Counted from the stretch's first letter, positions 12,201 through 22,848 are shown. The stretch: 64,000 nt of DNA from Bemisia tabaci (GCF_918797505.1 NC_092801.1:23436116-23500115); one strand, 5' to 3'. Notes: a model not told the origin generated them from the letters alone. Numbers and translations: made by a program.

Positions 12201-15200
12201 AAAAGGAGAGGCCCTCGGCGTGGCGGTCGGCATGTAACCCTTATTAGCGCCTACAAGACTGCATGAATACTTCACGCATAGCGTCAAACACAGTGCGGTC
12301 AGCAGCGGTCGCCGTGTAACGCATAGCGCCTACAAGACTGCATGAATACTTCACGCATTGCGTCAAACACAGTGCGTTCAGCAGCGGTCGGCGTGAAAGG
12401 CATAGCGCCTACAAGAGTGTAGGAAAACTTCACGCATTGCGCCAAACAAAGTGCGATCAGAACGGCGCAGCGGTGGAAGTAAAAATTATTGAACCACATT
12501 TATGATTGTTTTTTCATAATTTTTTCGTTAATATCTTATTAATGGAAGGCACTGTCCACACAGAGACGTGTTTACGGAACTTAACTTTCGCGCCAAGTTC
12601 CGTGAATTTTTGCTAGTAATGTTGACAGGGCTTCCGCAAAAAATGTATCCAACACGAGTAAACGTGTCTTATGCATCCCTCTCCCTCCGGCACGTTCACT
12701 TGACGGTTTTTATTGATGTTTCAAAACGAATGAGATGGGGGCGGCAAAATACAGGCGGCCCATGGGCGGCAAGTAGGTAGGTAAATCCGGCCCTGCAAGA
12801 ATCGATTGTTTTACATACATTTAAATGGAGAATTAACAATGTTGCCGACTTTCAAGAATCACCTCTGTTTCTGCTAAAAGGAACCAGAAGCTGCTCGCCA
12901 GAAGCCAGAAGTGTGCTCGTTAGTTGAGGGTCGTAAGAATAAATGGGAATTTTAGCGCCAGTGACGTAAGCGGACGATGTGGCTCGATGTCATTAACGAT
13001 GCCGCATTACTCATGAGCCCTGTCCACAACGTTTTTGTCCCATACCCATGGCTCATGAGTTCCTCATACAGTTGGCTCTCAGTTCCGTTTGGTAGAATGT
13101 TAAATTCCGCTTTTCCATTCCCCGAAAGGGAATCACGCCCACATGTATATTGTTTCCTGTCTAGCTTACTAGAGCACACCCCATTTTTCCCACTCGTCTA
13201 TAGTTCCATTTAGCAGAAATTCGTCTAATTAATGATTGAATTTAATCTTTAACACCATGTTTCATATAAGTCCTCTTTGAAGTCTCCAGTTCTGAATTAG
13301 TATTAGTCCAATCGACTTCCAATTATATAGCCGTCGCACATTTTCCCAACATCTGCGTGATGATAAATTAGCGGTACAGCATGGATTAAAATTTCCATGA
13401 GTTACACTCATTTTACATTCAAAAGAAGGAAACAAAACGAAGCGCTAGAGAGCTCGCAATATCTAACTCAGCCGTCGGCAGCTCTAAACTTATGCCACCT
13501 TCTGGATACAACTATACGTACTTGAATGCTGACTAAGTTGCATACACAAAAAATTGAAGGCGTTTGACTTGCCTCGCGCTTGCCATGACAACAATTAGGC
13601 TCATTTTGACCTGCTACGTTGTTCCGCTTTTTTGCTTCTCTAAATAATTTGAATTTCCACAGTATGGAAGTTCATCTGTGGTTTTGAGCGTAGTCAAACT
13701 GGCACACAATATATTGATGCAATACAATTCAATCGATGCGATTAAGTAATCTTGTTAGATGCTTACTCGCCAGGCAAGAAGCGAAAATAGTTACTTACAT
13801 CTTACTTAGGATTTTATACAATTATTCGCAACAAAAATTTACACTTGGAGCGATAAAAACAAGATCTGGCTGCAAAACATATCGAATGCGATGTGCAATC
13901 GATCTCTGTAGCAGGAGTAAAATATCTTGCGGCCAAATCATATTTTCATTTCTCGGTACTTCCCAGTTTTTTTCGAGTTTTTTTCCATAGCGAATGATTC
14001 TATATACTCGCACACAGTGGCAGTGGCTGTCGTCGTTTTGATGGCTAAAAATCCAGAACCGAGATCTTTTTTTATCTAATTATCGGCACTGTTCCGAGAA
14101 TGTAAAATCCCGCTTTTCTATTTCCCAAAAGGAAATCACGCCCACCTTCAAATTGTTTCTTATCCACCTTTCCAAGTCACACCCCATCTTCCCCACTCGT
14201 CCGTGGGTTCCATAGTTCCGTTTAGCAGACATTCGTCTCTGTCGTCTTCAAGGGAATGGAGGTGTTTAAGAAACGACTATGAATACGACCATAAAGGTCT
14301 GGAAACACGATCAAATTCCGAACCGATTCTGATCAAAGTAGACCACTTGATGACTGTTGGTCACCATGCAACAGTCCTTATTGATCAAAATTGGACGGGC
14401 CGTCCAATTTTTATCAGGATGGAGTGCTACCATTCATCATTTCCTGCCACAGGAATCATTTCTGCCAAGTTGTCATTTTGAAATTAAGCAAATTAATGCT
14501 TTTAAGACTCATGACTCCCAACACTTTGATGGTAATTGGTTCGGGAATTTGATCGTGTATCGAGACCTTAAAGCCCTGAATAGATGATCAAATTCCGAAC
14601 CAATTCCGATCAAAGTAGACATGCTGATGACTGATGGTCACCATCTACCATCAAATTTTGACGGGCCGCACTATTTTGTTCAAAGTAAGATCAGAATGGA
14701 GTGCCACCATTCATCATTTCCTGCCACAGGAAACATTTCTGCCAAGTTTTCATTTTAAAATGAAGCAAATTAATGAGTTTAAGACTGACGACTCCCGACA
14801 CTTTGATGCTACTTTGATCGGAATTGGTTCGGGAATTTGATCGTCTAACCAGGGCTCATTGGACGGGCCGTCAAATTTTTGATCAGAATGGAGTGCCTCC
14901 ATTCATCATTTCCTGCCACAGGAATCATTTCTGCCAAGTTTTCATTTTAAAATTAAGCAAATTAATGCTTTTAAGACTCATGACTCCCAACACTTTGATG
15001 GTAATTGGTTCGGGGATTTGATCGTGTATCGAGACCTTCAGGCTCTTACCGACTTCCCAGATGTAGGAGTGGGTGCAGAGGTCGTGCGGGGCCCGCTGGA
15101 ACTCGAGGTTGGCGTGGGTGACGGCGAGGCGGGTGCCCCCGTCCGGGGACCAGGAGAGGTGCTGCACGGGGCGCTTCACCGTGTTCGGGTCCCGGAAGAC

Positions 15201-18161
15201 GTTGATCGTCCGCGAGGAGATCTTCTCCATCGCCTTCCCCTCCTCTATATCCGAGAAGTACAGCTCGTAGATGTTGATCGCGTTGTTCTGGTGGATCACG
15301 TGCTCCATCGGCTGAAAAAATTCGCAGACAGTGCTAGAAGATAACTTGAAATGTGACAGTTCATGGAAAACATAAACACATACAGGGTGACTCAGGATTA
15401 AGTACGAATATTGAAGGAGTCGATTCTTTGGGTCAAAAAAATACGTTTTTGTGGTATTATCTTTTTTCCAAAAACGCTTTCCCTCGGGGCCACAGCCCAC
15501 AGTGGATCGAGTTAATAGGATAGGTCGGACAAAATTTAGAAACTTTAAACGCATATCACTCCGTCCATACAAAACTTTGAGGTTCTAAAAGTGTTCCATT
15601 GCTTTTCTCGTAAAATTTCGAAAGGTGAAGGGGTCCGGGCAAGCGTTACGTAATTTTTAGGTGGGCATAGCGTTACGGACTGTTACAGGGGGGTAGGGGA
15701 TAACAGAAAACCGCAAATTTAGTGTTGCGTAATTCAGGGACGGCCAACTGGTGGAATACACTGCCGTGCTAAGGAGGAACGCCGTATGAACATTCGAGAG
15801 TTGCCAAATTTCCTTCGATAAAACGTGTATTTTTGACACAACTTATAAGCATATTTTTCCCTGAAATTTTCAGATATTTTAGATTAAATTGGGCACAAAA
15901 TAGTCTGATTTTTTTTTTTGGGGGGGGGGGGAATATTTACAATTCTCCCAGTAAATTCGGGTTTTATCGAAGGAAATTTGGCAACGCCTGACGGTTCATA
16001 CGGCGTTTTTCCTTAGCACGACAGTACAGTGAAGGACAAAAGAGCCCTCGGACCCTCTTAATTTTTTTCTGGCAACGCGTGTGCCCCAACAAGTGAAACT
16101 TGAGGATACAGAAAACATAATGATGTATTTATACTAAAAGGAACTATGTGCATAGGGTTTGCGCGAGACATAATTCCTTGTAGCATAAATACGTCCATAT
16201 TACAGAGCTTCAGTACCCATTTTAATATAATAAATGTATTTCTCTGAGGAATACTTAAATGTACTTACGTGAGATAATTGAAGAACTGTGTGAATATACA
16301 TTTCATCCTTTTCGATTTTTTTCCTGAATCGTAGCGTGTGTTCGACGTCCAGGTAGTTGACGTCTTTCGGCCATCCACCCTCCACGTGGTTGATATGGGT
16401 GCTCTCATACTCCGCACGGATTGTGTTCAGCTGCAATAATAGATAAATCGAATCTTCAGCGAGACCAGTTTTTAAAAGAACATACCTAAATAATCGCACG
16501 ATATTATCCGTATAATCCTCCTTGGTGAATTTCAAATGTTGAAAAAAGGGGTTGTTACACCTGCAACGAGCTGTTGAAAAATCCCTGCAATGTTCGCGAG
16601 CCAACATACGTGGTTCAGTATCGACATCATCGATACTATGATGCCGTGCTAAGGAAGAACGCCGTATGAACCCTCCAGAGTTGCCAAATTTCCTTCGATA
16701 AAATATTTATTTTTGAGGAAAGTTATGGATATTTTTCTACGAAATTTTCAAAAACTTTAGGTGAAATAGCGAACAAAATTATCTGAAAAATTGGAAGGAA
16801 AATATTCATAAGTGTACCAGGAAATTAGTTTTTTATCAGAGGAAATTTGGCAACGCCTGAAGGCTCATACGGCGTTTACCTTTAGCACAGCAGACTGCGT
16901 CACGGGCTGATGCCTAATTAATTGTAGAGTCCCTTTATACCCAGAGTTAAGACAACTCGATTATCAGCTGACTGGCAGCCGGCCTTGGTTGGCCATGGAG
17001 GCCGAAACGAGTGCACCCAAACGAACGATATTGAGGGATAAGGATCAGGAATCCTGCGATGTCTGTCACACAAAAACAACAACATCAACAAATTGATCTA
17101 TTAAAAAGAAAATGAGATCGGTTTGTGAATAATTTCTTAATCTATTTTCATTTTGGACCGATGGAAATAACAATTTACTCTTGATAAACCACAATTAGGT
17201 AATATTTTCATTATTCTTGTTCACATTCGAGGTACCGCCATCTTGGTGCACTCGTTTCGGCCTCCATGAGCGAGGACCAATCAGAATTGGATTTTTTTTA
17301 GGCCACTTTCAGCCCAACCAAAAGTGAGTTGTCTTAACTCTGGGTATAAAAGGGACTCTAATTAATTGGGGCTACTTGCAATGTGCCTAGGTCGATTCCG
17401 AAGTGACATATCGATCGTGACTTTACGAAATCACGTATCTCAGTCCTGGTTTTGACGGGTAACTATAAAGATCGATACCTATTGCAGCTGCTTAAATTTT
17501 TGCTCTATCAAGAACATTCTCTAAAAAAATTTAGAAAAAATGTCTATTTATCTTTCTTTACTGCGTAGGGAGAAAACACCGCAGCGACTAAAATCCATTA
17601 ACTCGCGGTTAAACGAACATAAATGGGCATATTTCTGCTAAAGGGAACTAAGCGCCAATTTCAGTTCCTTTTGAGGATCTTAGAATCCCGGATAGTGCGT
17701 TCTGTCAAACGGAACTAAGCGCCCTGGGAAAGCATTGTAAGCATAGGACGGAATGTGCTCCGCAGTCCGTAGCGACCGCCACTCAATGGTTTGAGTCAAT
17801 CAGAAAGGTTGGGCATGAACTTTTTGACTAAAACTGCAAATTTTGTAGTTTATTCCGCCACATTTTAAATTTTAAGGGATGTTTCGAGAAGAAAATTTCA
17901 CGCGGAAACCAACGGAGCCACTTTTAAAACTTCAAAGTTTTGTATAAACGGAGTTACAAGCTTTTAAAGTTTCCATATTTTGTCCGACCTCTCCTATTGA
18001 CTCGATCCGCACTGTACGCCAATCCAACCTGCATTCCCCTTCTTAGCTCCGTATACCGCTTAGTTCCATTTAGCAGAAATACGTATATACTATCTTTACC
18101 ATCCATTAACCATGTCTTGCTATTTAGGTATATATGACCGATTTACACAGACACTGAGTCA

Positions 18162-18206
<45 letters not shown>

Positions 18207-18758
18207 AGCGACCTTTTCTCTCATATTCTATACCTAGAGACGTTCAAAAGATCATGCCAGTCTGGAGGTGGACACTTATTTAAAGGACCAGCAGGAATGG
18301 GCAAATTCCGTCATGATAATTATGCCCAACGCCCTGCTTTTAGGTAAAGTCGATTTTTTTTCTTCGACAAGAACCTAACCCGGACTCCACCCATTGGACC
18401 ATTCTCACAGTGAAATGGAAGATGAGGATTCAGCGAAAAACCTGTAAAAGACCAACTTTTGTTGTTGGAGAATGCCCAGAAATCTTACTACCTATAGAAC
18501 CCCCCGTCCCTCCCCACAGATAAGAAAAAGATGTGATTCCATGTAAAAATATTCAAGCGTTAAAACGCTCACCTCGTGTAGAGCGAACTGTTTCGTGTGC
18601 TGGGTGGATTTGTCGACGGGGTCTTTCCGAATGTACTCCTCACAAAGAGCTTTGTTCGGTTGAATATTCTCAACCATCAACTTCGTACTGTTCCCGAAGT
18701 TGCAGTGCCGACCAAAGTCGGCCCGCTTTTTTGTATAAGAATACTGGACGTCCGACAT
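211..18758 (-). CDS. DNAI2: Axonemal dynein intermediate chain 2 (DNAI2-like), 8 coding exons, 3' end off window
   Basis: Outer-arm dynein intermediate chain of motile cilia and sperm flagella; WD-repeat proteins of this family help anchor the motor to the doublet microtubule. Exons in transcript order: 18573-18758, 16269-16430, 15050-15311, 8069-8322, 6088-6231, 4933-5141, 3810-3945, 211-357. All have GT/AG borders and matching phases, giving 1500 nt or 500 codons. Recognised blocks: N-terminus [64 protein letters not shown], then WD repeats including [59 protein letters not shown] and [16 protein letters not shown]. Colinearity with vertebrate DNAI2 is continuous. The lysine/glutamate-rich C-terminal tail of the family should lie left of base 1. 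The start is the first ATG of exon 1. Introns are rich in transposable elements. In an insect, testis or chordotonal expression is expected (inference). Confidence 0.95.
478..742. mobile_element. MITE with ~60-bp TIRs
   Basis: Both ends carry the inverted sequence 'aaaggaaccaagccacatt' within about 60 bp of near-perfect TIR, around an AT-rich centre of about 145 bp. No coding capacity. It lies in the DNAI2 intron between exons 7 and 8. Confidence 0.7.
1141..1731. mobile_element. MITE family A, long copy with extra internal DNA
   Basis: Ends match the family A TIRs (CTGCCGTGCTAAGG followed by AACGCCGTATGA and, further in, TTGCCAAATTTCC). The body is about 590 bp instead of about 255 bp, so it carries either a later insertion or a longer ancestral core. 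Confidence 0.5.
1813..2066. mobile_element. MITE family A copy, TSD TAAT
   Basis: 254 bp, TIRs CTGCC...GGCAG with the inner blocks AACGCCGTATGA and TTTGGCAACTCCTG. Flanked by the 4-bp direct repeat TAAT on both sides, which defines the exact element ends. Confidence 0.75.
2224..2352. mobile_element. MITE family B copy, short form
   Basis: 129-bp hairpin-like element. Both ends read ATTGGACG...ATTTCTG..AAAC, continuing into ACTATGTGCATTA and an inner inverted GAGCCCTG. The whole element could fold on itself. Confidence 0.7.
2426..2949. mobile_element. Palindromic pair of TIR elements (~265-bp arms)
   Basis: The left half (about 2426-2694) and right half (about 2697-2949) are inverted copies of one sequence, sharing blocks such as 'ttcttatagactaaggggg' and 'cgcttccaccaataagatcc'. 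Each half also begins and ends with the inverted GCTGATTNTTGAAATT..ATAGACAAA. The whole unit could form a hairpin of over 500 nt. No open frame of note. Confidence 0.75.
3355..3730. mobile_element. MITE family B copy, long form
   Basis: TIRs TGGACGTATTTCTACCAAAC at both ends, followed by the inverted block AGAAATATGGGGTGTGCT. The inner part contains a CRE-like TGACGTCA and inverted ATGAGCC blocks. Related to the copy near 13 kb. In the DNAI2 intron after exon 7. Confidence 0.68.
3993..4255. mobile_element. MITE with ~55-bp TIRs abutting DNAI2 exon 7
   Basis: Ends 'attggattgcattttgcaaa' in inverted copies, continuing through 'aggaaccactagcattgcaa'. The element starts only about 45 bp upstream, in transcript order, of the exon 7 3' splice site, so it probably contributes the branch-point region. 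Confidence 0.75.
4785..4932. repeat. Tandem duplication reaching the DNAI2 exon 6 splice donor
   Basis: Two units share 'tatcgatccttttacatagg', 'tttaaatgatggatcaatcg' and 'cactgagagatacc'. The second unit is longer because a 12-bp piece 'ggatcaatcgat' is present three times. The complement of 'gagatacc' is the exon 6 donor region, so the donor GTATCTCTCAGTG occurs twice, 86 bp apart. Confidence 0.8.
5285..5538. mobile_element. MITE family A copy
   Basis: 254 bp with long TIRs of about 60 bp. The first base of the left end is mutated (TTGCC for CTGCC). Located in the DNAI2 intron between exons 5 and 6, about 145 bp upstream of exon 6 in transcript order. Confidence 0.75.
5555..5710 (+). repeat. 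tRNA-derived SINE, copy 1
   Basis: Starts with a tRNA-like head: A-box-like TAGCGCTTGCTC and a perfect B box GGTTCGATTCC about 35 bp later. A non-tRNA body follows ('cctggggctggc') and the 3' end is 'gaaaggggaaa'. The body matches the copy near 53.3 kb, so it is a repeat family, not a tRNA gene. In a DNAI2 intron, directly next to a MITE. Confidence 0.7.
6661..7209. mobile_element. 549-bp insertion flanked by 61-bp direct repeats
   Basis: The host sequence from 'caatttcttatagcc' to 'cgataaagtgta' occurs at 6600-6660 and again at 7210-7270, with a few differences. The DNA between has no TIRs or poly(A). It contains the phrase 'gtgagtttttggact', also found at about 31.8 kb, and the GC-rich hairpin at 6912-6987. 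Confidence 0.55.
6912..6987. repeat. Near-perfect 76-bp GC-rich palindrome
   Basis: Arms 'ggatacttcacgcattgc' and its complement meet at GCGC with no loop, and the outer stem is GGCGCCTGCAAACCTAAC with one-base differences. The same 'acttcacgcattgcg' phrase occurs inside the hAT elements. Confidence 0.8.
7806..8008. mobile_element. Fold-back MITE with GC-rich core
   Basis: 'atatagacataccg' and 'gttccgggctcagaggc' occur in inverted orientation about a short centre, with outer 'ccgaaaaaaaa' against 'ttttttttcagtg'. It lies about 60 bp past the DNAI2 exon 4 donor in transcript order. Confidence 0.7.
8445..8577. mobile_element. MITE family B copy, short form
   Basis: 133 bp, same ends and inner GAGCCCTG inverted blocks as the copy at 2.2 kb. 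It sits about 120 bp upstream, in transcript order, of the DNAI2 exon 4 acceptor. Confidence 0.7.
9292..9806. mobile_element. Fold-back element with ~240-bp arms
   Basis: Arms share 'gagatgttgcatgtgtgagg', 'agttgagaccaaaatggagg', 'gaggtggactctc' and 'gcaaagatagggagcaaata' in inverted order around a centre of about 50 bp. Over 90% of the element is self-complementary. A diverged relative sits in RAB3GAP2 intron 9. Confidence 0.78.
10261..10481. mobile_element. MITE with AGCGCACTC ends
   Basis: 221 bp. TIRs AGCGCACTCAAAAAA plus 'tatg' at each end, and internal repeats of 'atggctc'/'gagccat' in both directions. Noncoding. In the DNAI2 intron between exons 3 and 4. Confidence 0.72.
11766..12795 (+). 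mobile_element. Nonautonomous hAT transposon, copy 1, TSD CAAGAATC
   Basis: 1030 bp. Ends CAGGGCCGGGTTA and complement TAAATCCGGCCCTG. Flanked by the perfect 8-bp repeat CAAGAATC at 11758-11765 and 12796-12803. The 8-bp target duplication with CAGGG ends is the hAT hallmark. Subterminal 'ggcccatgggcggc' repeats occur in both ends, and three 79-bp tandem units lie inside. No transposase frame, so it must be mobilised in trans. Confidence 0.88.
12247..12475 (+). repeat. Three 79-bp tandem units inside hAT copy 1
   Basis: Units begin at 12247, 12326 and 12405 with GCGCCTACAAGA and include 'acttcacgcattgcgtcaaa' and 'agtgcg.tcag'. The third unit is the most diverged. The hAT copy at 22 kb has the same array in the other orientation. 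Confidence 0.8.
12905..13232. mobile_element. MITE family B relative, long form
   Basis: Shares 'gtgctcgttag', 'tttagcgccagtgacgt', inverted ATGAGCC blocks and 'agagcacaccccat' with the 3355-3730 copy. It ends with 'agttccatttagcagaaat'. The left end is degraded. Confidence 0.55.
14097..14236. repeat. Family B half-element
   Basis: Contains 'aatgtaaaatcccgctttt', 'aatcacgcccac', 'cacaccccat' and the end 'agttccgtttagcagacat' of family B. No left half is visible, so this is a truncated copy. Confidence 0.5.
14306..15040. repeat. Three-unit ~270-bp tandem repeat next to DNAI2 exon 3 donor
   Basis: Units starting near 14306, 14586 and 14849 share 'attcatcatttcctgccaca', 'aagcaaattaatg', 'ttggttcggg.atttgatcgt' and, in two units, 'gtatcgagacctt'. 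The last unit ends about 10 bp from the exon 3 splice donor at 15049. Noncoding intron DNA. Confidence 0.75.
15761..16024. mobile_element. MITE family A copy, TSD TACA
   Basis: 264 bp, perfect left end CTGCCGTGCTAAGG, flanked by 4-bp TACA repeats. A short poly(G) run lies inside. In the DNAI2 intron between exons 2 and 3. Confidence 0.78.
16641..16893. mobile_element. MITE family A copy
   Basis: 253 bp, same TIR blocks as the other copies. The outer base on the left is changed and no clear target duplication remains. In DNAI2 intron 1, only about 210 bp upstream of exon 2 in transcript order. Confidence 0.72.
16915..17368. mobile_element. TIR element with TAATTAATT ends
   Basis: About 454 bp. 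TIRs of about 45 bp contain 'cccagagttaagacaactc' in both orientations. Further in, 'gaggccgaaacgagtgcac' also occurs inverted. In DNAI2 intron 1. No coding frame. Confidence 0.75.
17622..18092. mobile_element. MITE family B relative with 'aactaagcgcc' ends
   Basis: Left end 'atatttctgctaaagggaac', right end 'tagttccatttagcagaaat', plus an internal 'tctgtcaaacggaactaagc'. Probably a nested or compound copy of the type at 58.5 kb. Confidence 0.5.
18164..18204. repeat. Poly(A) tract
   Basis: About 40 consecutive A in DNAI2 intron 1. No retroposon body could be joined to it. Confidence 0.85.
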
Positions 18759-18925
18759 TTCGACTGGAATAAGAAAAAGAGAATGATTATGAGTTGCATC
18801 CTACCTACTTACCTCGAAAAACAGGGAAACTAAAAGCTAAAGAGAAAAGAACTAAAATATAATGAAAGTTAATGAATTGCATCATTAAGCGTCGAGAGGG
18901 GATCATTCGGATACGATGTGACATA

Positions 18926-19180
18926 CTGCCGTGCTAAGGAAAAACGCCGTATGAACATCCGAGAGTTGCCAAATTTCCTTCGATAAAATGTTTCTTTGTG
19001 AACAAAAAGTTATGAACATTTTTCCTTGAAATTTTCAGGAATTTTAGGTTCAATTGCGAAAAAAATTATCTGAAAAACTAGAGCGAAAATATTCATAAGT
19101 TTTTCAGAAAAGTCGTGCTTTATCAAAGGAAATTTGGCAACGCCTAAAGGTTCATACGGCGTTTTTCCTTAGCACGGCAG
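18926..19180. mobile_element. MITE family A copy upstream of DNAI2, TSD CATA
   Basis: 255 bp, both TIR ends perfect (CTGCCGTGC...GCACGGCAG), flanked by CATA on both sides. It lies about 170 bp upstream of the DNAI2 start codon, within the probable promoter or 5' UTR. Confidence 0.8.
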
Positions 19181-21884
19181 CATATGCGTTAATTGTTTAA
19201 ATCCATCTTCACTGCCGCAGGAGAGCCAAAAAGTGTCTTCATTGACGGCAGTACGTCTCCTTAGATTACGCGATCTGAAAACTCCTTCAGTTTAGTGGTT
19301 AGGCAATGTAAGCTACGTGGAAGTTGATATATTTGTATCAAGAATTTATATTAGAGTTTTCTCGAAAAGTTGGAACATCCCTCGTAGAAATGACAAATGA
19401 GCTTTATAAAGTTGCCAATTTCCGTGGCAAACCAAACAAAAGCGTGTGCTAGTAATTTTTATGAAAAAAAATGATTGAACTTAAGTCGCATACGTCGTTT
19501 CATAAAGAATGACTCAAATTATTTGCATAAATCTATCATTTGTGAGGTGATTCCTCAGGTGGTTGAAGTTGAGAAATGAATTGCATTCGAATTGATTTGG
19601 AATATACAGGGAACTAGATCATATCGATGGTGAGAGTGCAGAAAAGCGTACCTACCTCGGAAAATACGATTTTTCCAGGAGAATAAAAAAAAAAAAAAAA
19701 CTGTCTACATTTCTCTTTATTGTTAGTAGAAGGCGCCGGGTAATAATTCTTGAGGATGTCAAGAATAAGATGCTTTTTCAGACTCCATCAGCATTTTGAA
19801 TAATTTCTCGAACTGTTAGAAAAAACGGCAGAAATGCCGAGGTTCGCATTTTCGGCGCGAAGAATTGACACTTCATCACGAGATACGCATTTTTTTCAAA
19901 CCTGTTGGCGGATTTCGATCATTTAAAGACTGAAACCAGATTTTCACGCTTACCTACAACTCCTATAGCCAGATCAAGTAATGTATGATTAGAAAATGAG
20001 ATTTCATCACGAGATACGCATTTCCGTAATTGGCGTTTTGAACCTACTCGTCATTAAAATCAAAAATAGAGTTTATTCATACTTAGAACTTTTTTAGAAG
20101 CTTTAGTTGATCCAATACGATGAGTCCCCAATTAGTGAATGAGTAACTTTTACATCATAGGTAAGAAGACAGTGCGTAGTCTCTAGAATATATACATGTA
20201 CCGTCTCTGCGTGGACACACAAAAAATTATATAGGTACATAATAGGTACCTACTTTTTTTCGACTTTTCCCCAACACTTCGGCATATATTTCGTTAAAAA
20301 CCTACCTATAGCCATCTAGTGCCCGTAGAAACCCGGAGGACATCCATGATCCATTCATCTACGCTCTCGGCCTTTCAAATGGACCAGTGGACAAAGTGCT
20401 TTTTCTTCAATTCTGATTATTCACAGTTCATCGTCGAAAGCTCATTTCATCCGTGCGAAACTTATTGAATTCACAACCGCTTTTGAGTAAGTTCCGATCT
20501 TGTGAACGGCAACATTCTTAGTCTTGCATGAGAATACGATGACCAAAGCAAGAAGACTTAAAAACGACAATGTGAACCGAGCGTTTGGACTCTCTTTTTT
20601 GAAATAAGACTTTCAGAAAAAAAAATCTTGGAACGTGCAAAATGTTCTTCGGGCGTTTTTCCAAATTACGGCTCGATTGAAGACTCCAAAATTCTGAACA
20701 TTTCTGGTCAACATCGTTGTGCAGGGCCACTCAGATACGATACAGAAAAGCGCCTTCAACCCGCTGTGTAATCTTAATGCGAAATTCTGATACCACTATT
20801 CGTGCGTCACGACAGCCATTTTGCATACCCGGCCAATTGAAGGCAAATCATTGACCCAGGAAAGAGTGTATGATTATCAGCAATGTGATACGTGTTACCA
20901 GCAGAAGAAGATGCACCGCGCATGCAGATACGTGGTTTTGCATTTTTGCCATCGACACTTGGACTGCATTTTGCGATTTGGAACTATAAATTCTGACTCC
21001 TCTGAAAAAACACTTATGTGCATGGAAAACTAATGGCACATACGTCGTTTTTAAACCGGGCTGGAATTTATAGTTCCAAATTGCAAAATTTAGTCCATTT
21101 ATCAAACTGCCCTCCCCTTTCCCATACATGTAGATAAAAATCTGTAGGTCATATGTTTCTAATTGTCGTACACAGTCAGGTTTGAGTGGAAATTCTGATA
21201 TGGTGCAGAAGTTTTAAAGCCAAAGTTACATTTCTTGATGAGGTTCGAGCATAAAATTTTAAAAGTCGTTATGATAATCGGAAATTTTAGTTTGTCGGAC
21301 TGAGTCAGACAAAATATGCGATTTGAAACACCTTAATCGAGTCGCAATGTTCGAGCGAAAATTTTCAAACACCGAAATAGAAATACCAAGTGAAGTTCCA
21401 GTTACGAAAATTTCCAGCACTGCAACCGAGAGTGAAATAATTTTGTAGCTACGCATTATCGAAATACTTGGGCTCGGACAACGCGGACTATCGGTTGAGG
21501 CGAGGCAGAATAGTTGAAAATGCCTTCAATTAATCGTATATGCAAAGCAGGCATCCGTGGAGTACGTATAGTTGTATCAGATCTTGCTGGGAGCTGATTA
21601 ATGCCGAATCGCACGTGCCTCGATTGTGACGTTTTGGAATTTTCGCTGCTGCTTTATTTTTTTGAAGGTAGCCTAGACCAGAGTGTTACTGATCGGAATT
21701 TTCACTGACAAACCTATTCTGCATCAGTACAGGAAAAGTCAGTTACAATCTCAATTCATTAGAAAAAACAAGATTTGACGGAAAAAAAAGTCTGCCACGT
21801 TTCGAATCGAGATTGTACCTGCGTCTTTTTCGACTTTCATCATCGATAAACGATAACAATGCATCAACTTTTATAATTACTCCA
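19181..21884. other. Intergenic, no gene seen
   Basis: No conserved frame or splice structure. Contains a duplicated phrase 'catcacgagatacgcattt' (near 19.88 and 20.01 kb) and a loose inverted repeat at about 20960-21100. Confidence 0.6.
20962..21098. repeat. Imperfect inverted repeat, possible MITE remnant
   Basis: 'gcgatttggaactataaatt' is mirrored by 'aatttatagttccaaattgc' about 70 bp later. Outer ends 'ggactgcattttg' and its near complement also match. No target duplication seen. Confidence 0.45.
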
Positions 21885-21964
21885 TTAATAATCCATCCTG
21901 TCTGTCCTCAGTATTCTCAATTAATATTTCAGCTACCTACTTTAAAAAAAAAGGAACTTGAATG
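21885..21964. repeat. 80-bp direct repeat, left copy, flanking hAT copy 2
   Basis: Runs from TTAATAATCCATCC to GGAACTTGAATG and ends exactly where the hAT element begins. The right copy differs by four substitutions and a 2-bp A-run change. Confidence 0.85.
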
Positions 21965-22848
21965 CAGGGCCGGATTTACCTACTTGCCGCCCATGGGCCG
22001 CTAGTATTTTGCTGCCCCCTTCTCATTCGTTTTGAAGCATCAATGAAAACCATCAAATGAACAAGCCAGCGGGGGAGGGGTGCATAAGACGCGTTTATTG
22101 GTGTTGCACACATCTTTTGGGAAAGCCCTATCAACACTACTAGCAAAAGTTCACGGAACTTTGCGCAAAGGTTAAGTTTCGTATACCTATCTCCGTGTGG
22201 ACAAGGCCTTCCATTCATAAGAAATGAACGAAAAAATTATGAAGAACAAACATGGATTAATGATTTTAACTTCCGCCGCCGCGCCTCGCAGACCGCACTG
22301 TCTTCGACGCAATGCGAGAAGTATTCACGCAGTCTTGTAGGCGCTATGCGTCTCACGCTGATCGCACTGTGTTTGCCGCGATGCGTGAGGTATTCATGCA
22401 TTCTTGTAGGCGCTATCCGTTTCACGCTGTCCGCAATGACCGCGCTGAGTTTGATGCAATGCATGAAGTATTCGTGCAGTCTTGTAGGCGCTAATATGTG
22501 TTACATGCCGAACGCCGCGCCGAGGGCTTCTCCTTTTCATCTCAAATCCTCGTTAGCATTTCTCTCTAAGTCGCGCCGTTCCAGGTCAAATTGCGTGTTT
22601 GGTCTCTCTCTTAACTCGATTTATTGAAGGTGTTGTCTCTTGTATCACTAAGAGACGACAAAATTAGAAATTACTATACTCTCAGGAAATGAGAGATTTT
22701 GTCGCCCTTTCTCGTTAGTAATTTTGTTTTATAAATCCGATCCGATTATTTCTTTACCCACACTTTAAAAAATTGCAAATTTTTGTCGCCCCTTAGATTT
22801 GCCGCCATGGGCTGCGGCCCATGTGGCCACCCCTTTAATCCGGCCCTG
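21965..22848 (-). mobile_element. Nonautonomous hAT transposon, copy 2
   Basis: 884 bp in the opposite orientation to the copy at 11.8 kb, with the same ends (CAGGGCCGGATTTACC and complement of CAGGGCCGGATTAAA), the same subterminal GGCCCATGG blocks and the same 'cttgtaggcgct' array inside. Shorter through internal deletions. No transposase frame. No 8-bp target repeat is found; the flanks are the 80-bp repeats instead. Confidence 0.85.
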
